Assembly: GCA_913046025.1 (NCBI GenBank)
Contig: CAJWRP010000184.1
Location: 1-5,692 of the forward strand
Source: an uncultured Chloroflexota bacterium
Lineage (GTDB): Bacteria > Chloroflexota > Dehalococcoidia > SAR202 > UBA11138
Length of the DNA: 5,692 bases
Direction: 5' to 3'
Both the position numbers and the translations under genes were made by a program. Positions 5,409 through 5,692 of this stretch are shown in pieces. Numbering within the stretch: the first letter of the stretch is position 1; each line of letters opens with the position of its first letter. The notes under the pieces are model-generated. The model was not told the DNA's origin. It made no database searches and worked only from the letters and a program-made list of their open reading frames with translations.

Positions 5409-5543
5409 CCCCATGTAATTCATTAAGTCACCAATATGGTTGCGCCGCACTCCGAGCACCGAGCAAGCGTTGGGGATGAGGTCTCTTTGCCGATCAGTCT
5501 AGATTTAGGAAGAACCCATGTCAATCAACTTCTCAGCAGTCTG

Positions 5544-5572
5544 TTGACAGCCAAAAGCCACTGGCCTATCAT
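5544..5572 (+). promoter_or_regulatory. Sigma70-type promoter of the GMC-type oxidoreductase gene
   Basis: A perfect -35 box TTGACA (5544-5549) and -10 box TATCAT (5567-5572, 5 of 6 consensus) are separated by exactly 17 bp. Transcription would start near 5579, giving a leader of about 53 bases before the ATG at 5632. The spacer holds the short palindrome GCCACTGGC at 5557-5565. This is the best-matched promoter in the window. Confidence 0.65.
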
Positions 5573-5631
5573 CCCGCCTGCGGCGTAAGTAACTAACAAA
5601 TGATATGTTGAGTAAATGCGGGAGGCGACCT

Positions 5632-5692
5632 ATGAAGTACGACTACATAATCATCGGAGCGGGTTCTGCGGGCTCCATTATGGCGACTCGGC
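5632..5692 (+). CDS. FAD-dependent GMC-type oxidoreductase, 5' fragment
   Basis: Only the first 20 codons lie in the window; the gene continues past the right edge. The peptide MKYDYIIIGAGSAGSIMATR is the N-terminal Rossmann beta-alpha unit that binds the FAD adenosine part, with G9-x-G11-x-x-G14. The run YDYIIIGAGSAG, with serine after the second glycine, is typical of GMC oxidoreductases (choline dehydrogenase, alcohol and glucose oxidase-like enzymes, normally 500-560 residues), though other FAD-dependent families start in a similar way. Start is ATG with GGGAGG at 5620-5625 and 6 nt spacing, under a good sigma70 promoter. Substrate cannot be inferred from this fragment. Confidence 0.85.
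   Translation, partial: MKYDYIIIGAGSAGSIMATR

Noticed and set aside
5518..5547. Nine-codon ORF (ATG at 5518) preceded by AGGAAG, a possible leader peptide for the GMC-type gene
   Set aside because: It lies upstream of the predicted transcription start near 5579 and overlaps the -35 box, so it would not be on the main transcript.

Overview
This 5.7 kb window reads as ordinary bacterial chromosome with moderate-to-high GC, probably from a free-living, metabolically versatile lineage. The gene mix (acyl-CoA dehydrogenase-type flavoenzyme, aldo/keto reductase, GMC-type oxidoreductase, cytosolic NHL propeller, TfoX-N protein) and the palindromic intergenic repeats of the GTCATTCCGAG and CGTTCGCCCTGAG types would fit a Chloroflexota (Dehalococcoidia/SAR202-like) genome. 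That placement is inference from remembered gene content, not something the sequence proves. No phage, CRISPR, rRNA or tRNA was seen.

Layout from left to right: (1) a lipoprotein with a DUF4352-like domain (+, 170-709) ending at a strong hairpin terminator; (2) a short gap holding what may be the decayed N-terminus of a transposase (-); (3) a flavin-dependent acyl-CoA dehydrogenase/monooxygenase-like enzyme (-, 983-2188), with a small hypothetical ORF 19 nt upstream on the same strand; (4) a divergent control region (about 2385-2495) with back-to-back TATAAT boxes and a long-spaced inverted repeat; (5) a 76-residue hypothetical protein (+); (6) a TfoX N-terminal domain protein (-); (7) an aldo/keto reductase (+), whose best start is TTG at 3259, followed by a textbook terminator; (8) a 230-bp mosaic of palindromic repeats; (9) a six-bladed NHL-type beta-propeller protein (-, 4390-5340); (10) a divergent promoter region; (11) the first 20 codons of an FAD-dependent GMC-type oxidoreductase (+), cut by the window edge.

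Gene orientation alternates almost gene by gene (+, -, -, +, -, +, -, +), so most genes are probably transcribed singly. The only plausible operon is the small ORF plus the flavoenzyme. Three enzymes handle redox chemistry on small organic molecules (acyl-CoA dehydrogenase-like, AKR, GMC), which suggests catabolism of organic compounds, but nothing ties them to one pathway. Three of the eight CDSs use TTG as start codon. No new biological system was identified; the most informative non-coding structures are the nested repeat mosaic at 4142-4373 and the two candidate operator regions.
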